Shown here piece by piece: positions 61,089 through 64,000 of a stretch of 64,000 bases of DNA. A model generated the notes under the pieces. That model was not told the DNA's origin. It saw only the letters and a list, made by a program, of their open reading frames with translations, and did not search any database. Source of the stretch: Kitasatospora cineracea (GTDB taxonomy: Bacteria; Actinomycetota; Actinomycetes; Streptomycetales; Streptomycetaceae); assembly GCF_003751605.1 (NCBI RefSeq), contig NZ_RJVJ01000001.1, positions 310,001 to 374,000 on the forward strand, in the 5' to 3' direction. The first letter of the stretch is position 1; each line of letters opens with the position of its first letter. Both the position numbers and the translations under genes were made by a program.

Positions 61089-63041
61089 CTACGCGCTGAG
61101 CTCCGCGTTGAGCGCTCCCAGCAGCCGCCCCGCCCGCTCCGCAACCTCCGCCGGGCCGTACTCCGCCGCGCGCTTGCACCAGTTCTCGGCCTGGACGGCC
61201 TCGCCGCGCCGCAGGGCGAGCAGGGCGAGCCGGAGGGCTGCCCGGCCGTGGCCGGCGTCGGCGGCGCGGGTGTACCAGAGCATGGCCTCGGCCTCGCTGT
61301 CCTGGCGGGCGAGCAGCAGGCCGAGGTTGAAGGCGGCGCTGCGGCTGCCGCCCTCGGCGGCGCGGCGGTACCAGCTCTCGGCGATCTGGAGGGCGCCGCG
61401 CTCGGCGGCGCGGACGCCCATCCGGACCTGGGCGCGGCGGTGTCCGGCGTCGGCGGCGATCGCGTACCAGTGTTCGGCCTCGGCGTCGGCGTCGCCGCGG
61501 CGGTCGAGCAGCGAGGCGAGCCGGAAGGCTCCCTCCGCGGAGCCGCCGTCGGCGGCCTGCCGGTAGCGTTCGAGCGCGCCGGTGAAGTTGCCGCGCTGTT
61601 CCTGGGCGACGGCGAGTTGCAGGGCGGCCTCGCCGTGGCCCTCGGCGGCGGCGCGGGCGTACCACTCCTGGGCCTGCCGGGTCTCGCCGCGGCCGGCGTG
61701 CAGGACGCCGAGGTTGAAGGCGCCGTCGACGGAGCCGGCTTCGGCGGCCTTGGAGAACCAGGGTTCGGCGCCGGACTCGTCGCCGCGCTGGAGCAGCACG
61801 ACGGCGAGCGCGTTGCAGGCTTCGCGGTGTCCGGCGTACGCGGCGCGGCGGTACCACTGCTCGGCCTGGGCCTCGCGGCCGGCGCCGGCGCAGAGCAGGC
61901 CGAGGTTGAAGGCGCCGTTGTGGTCGCCGGCGTCGAGGGCGGCGCGGTACCAGCGTTCGGCGACGGTGTTCTCGCCGCGGCCGGCGTGCAGGGCGCCGAG
62001 GGCGTTGGCGGCGGTGCCGTCGCCGGCTTCGGCGGCCTCCTGCCACCATTCGGCGGCGGCGGCGAGGTCGCCGGTGTCGCGGAGCAGGAAGCCGAGGGCG
62101 CAGGCGGCGCGGGCCTCGCCGTTCTGGGCGGACTGCCGGTACCAGCGGGCGGCTTCGTCGAGGTCGGCGCGGGCTTCGAGCAGGACGCCCAGGCGCAGCG
62201 CGGCGCGGGCGTGGCTGCGGGCGGCGGCGGTGCGGTACCAGGTCTCGGCGGTGTCCTTGTCGCCGGCGGCTTCGCGCATCCGGGCGAGGCGGTAGGCGGC
62301 TTCGCGGTGGCCGGAGTCGGCGGCGGCCTTGAACCAGCGTTCGGCGCGGACGTCGCGGCGGTGCTCCATGAGGTCGCCGAGGGCGTAGGCGCCGAGCGGG
62401 TGGCCCTGTTCGGCGGCGTAGTGCAGCCAGTACTCGGCGGCCTCCTCCTCGCCCTGGTCGCGCAGTTGCAGGCCGAGGGCGTGGGCGGCGGGGGCGGATC
62501 CGGCGACGGCGGCCTGCCGCCACCACTGGGCGGCCTCGGTGCGGTGGCCCTGCTGGTGGAGCAGGACGCCGAGGTTGTTGGCGGCGGCGCGCAGGCCCGC
62601 GGCGGCGGCGGAGCGCAGGTACGGTTCGGCGTCGCGCAGGTCGCCGCGACGCAGCAGGAGGGCGCCGAGCTGGCTGGCGGCGTTCGGGTCGCCGGCGTCG
62701 GCGGAGCCGCGGTGGCGGGCTTCGAGGGCGGCCTGTTCGCGGGCGGCGAGGGCAGTCTCGAAGCTGTCGGCGGCGTCGTCGTCGGGGTCGATGAGGTCGC
62801 GGACGGAGGCGGCGGCGACCTGCTCGGCCGTCAGGTGGACGAGGCTCTCGGGGCCGTAGCCGGTCACGTCGGTGCCGCCCGCAGTGCCGCGCTGGGCGGG
62901 CAGGCTGCCGGTGGACGGGCCGGCGGGCCGGTCGGCGGCCCGGGTGCCGGTGCCGCTACCGGTCTCGGTGTCGGTCCCGGTGTCCGGGGTGGTGCCGGCC
63001 GCCTGTCGTTCTCCCGTCCCGCTGTTGCCGATGAGCTTCAT
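61089..63041 (-). CDS. Sel1/TPR-repeat protein with 16 tandem repeats
   Basis: 650 residues. A Thr/Gly-rich N-terminus of about 65 residues (TTPDTGTDTETGSGTGT) precedes a short linker, then 16 consecutive repeats of about 32 residues of the form AAxxLGxLLxxRGDxxxAExWYRxAAxAGH. Repeats 1-16 run almost to the C-terminus (RLLGALNAELSA). Such solenoids bind proteins and have no enzyme activity. No signal peptide, so cytoplasmic. ATG 63041 (MKLIGNSGTG) has GGGAG five bases upstream. The DNA encoding the repeats is itself repetitive. Confidence 0.9.
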   Translation of the reverse strand: MKLIGNSGTGERQAAGTTPDTGTDTETGSGTGTRAADRPAGPSTGSLPAQRGTAGGTDVTGYGPESLVHLTAEQVAAASVRDLIDPDDDAADSFETALAAREQAALEARHRGSADAGDPNAASQLGALLLRRGDLRDAEPYLRSAAAAGLRAAANNLGVLLHQQGHRTEAAQWWRQAAVAGSAPAAHALGLQLRDQGEEEAAEYWLHYAAEQGHPLGAYALGDLMEHRRDVRAERWFKAAADSGHREAAYRLARMREAAGDKDTAETWYRTAAARSHARAALRLGVLLEARADLDEAARWYRQSAQNGEARAACALGFLLRDTGDLAAAAEWWQEAAEAGDGTAANALGALHAGRGENTVAERWYRAALDAGDHNGAFNLGLLCAGAGREAQAEQWYRRAAYAGHREACNALAVVLLQRGDESGAEPWFSKAAEAGSVDGAFNLGVLHAGRGETRQAQEWYARAAAEGHGEAALQLAVAQEQRGNFTGALERYRQAADGGSAEGAFRLASLLDRRGDADAEAEHWYAIAADAGHRRAQVRMGVRAAERGALQIAESWYRRAAEGGSRSAAFNLGLLLARQDSEAEAMLWYTRAADAGHGRAALRLALLALRRGEAVQAENWCKRAAEYGPAEVAERAGRLLGALNAELSA

Positions 63042-63337
63042 GCCGACTCCCGCTCCCCCCGAGTGTCGCGGCATCCGCCCGGGGCCGTCGGCCCTGGGCG
63101 CCTCCCCCGGGGGGCGCGCCGGACCGGACGGCCGGTCAGCGGCCGTGCCGCGTCCCCCTCGTGGTTCATCGTCGCATCACCCGCACACCGCGTACACCTG
63201 CTCCGTCCGTTTTGGCGGAGCGGGGCCGAAGCCCGGCGAGATCGCTTCGGTTCTTTGTCGATTTCCCGACACTGAGCCCCACAAACCCCGGCCACGCATC
63301 GTACCGGAGTCGATCAACTCTCCGCGCGCGCAAGGGG
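63042..63337 (-). promoter_or_regulatory. Upstream region of the Sel1-repeat gene
   Basis: About 300 bases without a gene. Two short hairpins are visible: GCTCCG/CGGAGC near 63199-63220 and CCGAAGC/GCTTCGG near 63227-63251. I see no confident promoter. Confidence 0.3.
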
Positions 63338-63370
63338 GAAGGCCCGGAGGGCGAAATCCTCCGGGCCTTC
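63338..63370. terminator. Terminator after the carbohydrate-binding protein gene
   Basis: Perfect 13-bp arms 63338-63350 and 63358-63370 around GCGAAAT, 23 bases past the minus-strand stop at 63394. Confidence 0.8.
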
Positions 63371-63393
63371 CTTAAAGGGTTCTTGACGGAGCC

Positions 63394-64000
63394 TCAGCTC
63401 ACGCTGAAGTCGTCGGCCTGGTAAGCGCCCTGTCCGTACCAACCATGCACCCAGACGGTGACCGAGGTCACCGCGGCACCGGTGGTGAACTTGGTGGACA
63501 GCTGCGTCCACGCGCTCCCGCCGGGGGTCCAGGTCGAGCTGTCCGCGCCGGAGCCGGTGACGCCCAGGTAGGTGTAGTTGCCCTTGACCCAGGCGGACAG
63601 CGTGTAGGTGGTGTTCGGCTTGACCGTGACGGTCTGCTGGCACTGCGCGGTGTCACCGGCGCTCGCGTTGCCCTGCAGGGCGTACGAGCCGGTGTGGCCG
63701 CCGCTGACCACCGCGCCGCCGCTGCCCGCGCAGGTCCACGGGCTGAGCGCGCCGGACTCCAGGCCGGGGTTGGCCACGATCCCGCCGCCGGGCGAGGTCG
63801 GCGAGGAGGACGGGCTGGTGGTCGGGCCGGTCGGCGAGGTCGACGGGCTGGTGGAGGGCGAGGTCGACGGGCTGGTCGACGGCGACGGCGAGGAGGACTT
63901 CGTCGGCGAGGCGCTGGCGCTGGGCGAGCCGGTCGGCGGGGCCGGGCAGGAGGCGGCCGAGCCGTTGGTGGCGTTCATCAGCGGGTTGAGCAGCGCCGCG
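63394..64000 (-). CDS. C-terminal part of a secreted carbohydrate-binding protein (start beyond the window)
   Basis: The visible 201 codons start in mid-protein (AALLNPLMNATNGSAASCPAPP). A Ser/Pro/Thr-rich linker with repeated PSTS units follows, then a carbohydrate-binding domain of the CBM4/9-like jelly-roll kind: NPGLESGALSPWTCAGSGG, GDTAQCQQTVTVKPNTTYTL, AWVKGNYTYLGVTGSG, and a C-terminal WYGQGAYQADDFSVS. The Cys pair may form a disulfide. The linker-plus-binding-domain layout is typical of streptomycete secreted glycoside hydrolases, but the catalytic domain lies outside the window. Confidence 0.82.
   Translation of the reverse strand, partial: AALLNPLMNATNGSAASCPAPPTGSPSASASPTKSSSPSPSTSPSTSPSTSPSTSPTGPTTSPSSSPTSPGGGIVANPGLESGALSPWTCAGSGGAVVSGGHTGSYALQGNASAGDTAQCQQTVTVKPNTTYTLSAWVKGNYTYLGVTGSGADSSTWTPGGSAWTQLSTKFTTGAAVTSVTVWVHGWYGQGAYQADDFSVS

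Overview
This is very GC-rich actinobacterial DNA with strong third-codon-position GC bias and many GTG/TTG starts. Content and gene order (lon, two-component pair, kgd, malic enzyme, glutamate-type ABC genes, anti-sigma/sigma pair, wblE, das locus, nrdAB, rsrA/sigR, aroA, rsgA, hisN) match, from memory, the S. coelicolor chromosome core around SCO5285 to SCO5208, read in reverse. The source is therefore most likely Streptomyces or a close relative such as Kitasatospora. I see no tRNA, rRNA, CRISPR array, insertion sequence or phage gene, so this looks like an ordinary conserved core segment.

Left third (1-27.4 kb): truncated lon; a rhomboid-like membrane protein; a response regulator/histidine kinase pair; the fused 2-oxoglutarate decarboxylase/dehydrogenase kgd; a membrane Ser/Thr kinase split by a frameshift; a DUF4097-PadR operon behind two CGAT-type palindromes; a quinone oxidoreductase; malic enzyme; a glutamate-type ABC operon with two tandem binding-protein paralogues; a CGNR regulator; divergent sodX and sodN (nickel SOD and its maturation protease); a GntR-DUF1648 operon whose operator overlaps its start codon; a GNAT; an anti-sigma/SigH-type sigma operon; a membrane protein; and a diacylglycerol-kinase-family protein.

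Middle (27.4-45 kb): wblE, a strongly predicted small RNA (about 28128-28266), a PdtaS-like sensor kinase, then an amino-sugar region: a SIS-domain sugar-phosphate protein, a second DasA-like binding protein, dasA, dasB, dasC, the GH3 hexosaminidase dasD and the regulator dasR. DasR operator (dre)-like sites lie before the kinase, the second binding protein and dasA, suggesting that one amino-sugar signal controls uptake, intracellular cleavage and a sensor kinase. No ABC ATPase is encoded in the das locus. A sodium:solute symporter operon, a phosphatase, a GlxA-type regulator and a GNAT follow.

Right third (45-64 kb): nrdAB behind tandem NrdR-box-like sites and a cobalamin riboswitch; def; a TPR-like protein; two overlapping HD-GYP genes (one intact, one degenerate); rsrA/sigR with a matching SigR autoregulatory promoter; an alpha/beta hydrolase; an SRAP protein; an M50 peptidase; aroA; rsgA; a SugE/Gdx exporter; hisN; a 20-bp inverted-repeat element; a 16-repeat Sel1-like protein; and the C-terminal end of a secreted carbohydrate-binding protein that runs off the window.

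Two coding frames (histidine kinase N-terminus and Ser/Thr kinase) are each interrupted at a six-C run where one extra C would restore the frame. These may be sequencing errors rather than real mutations.
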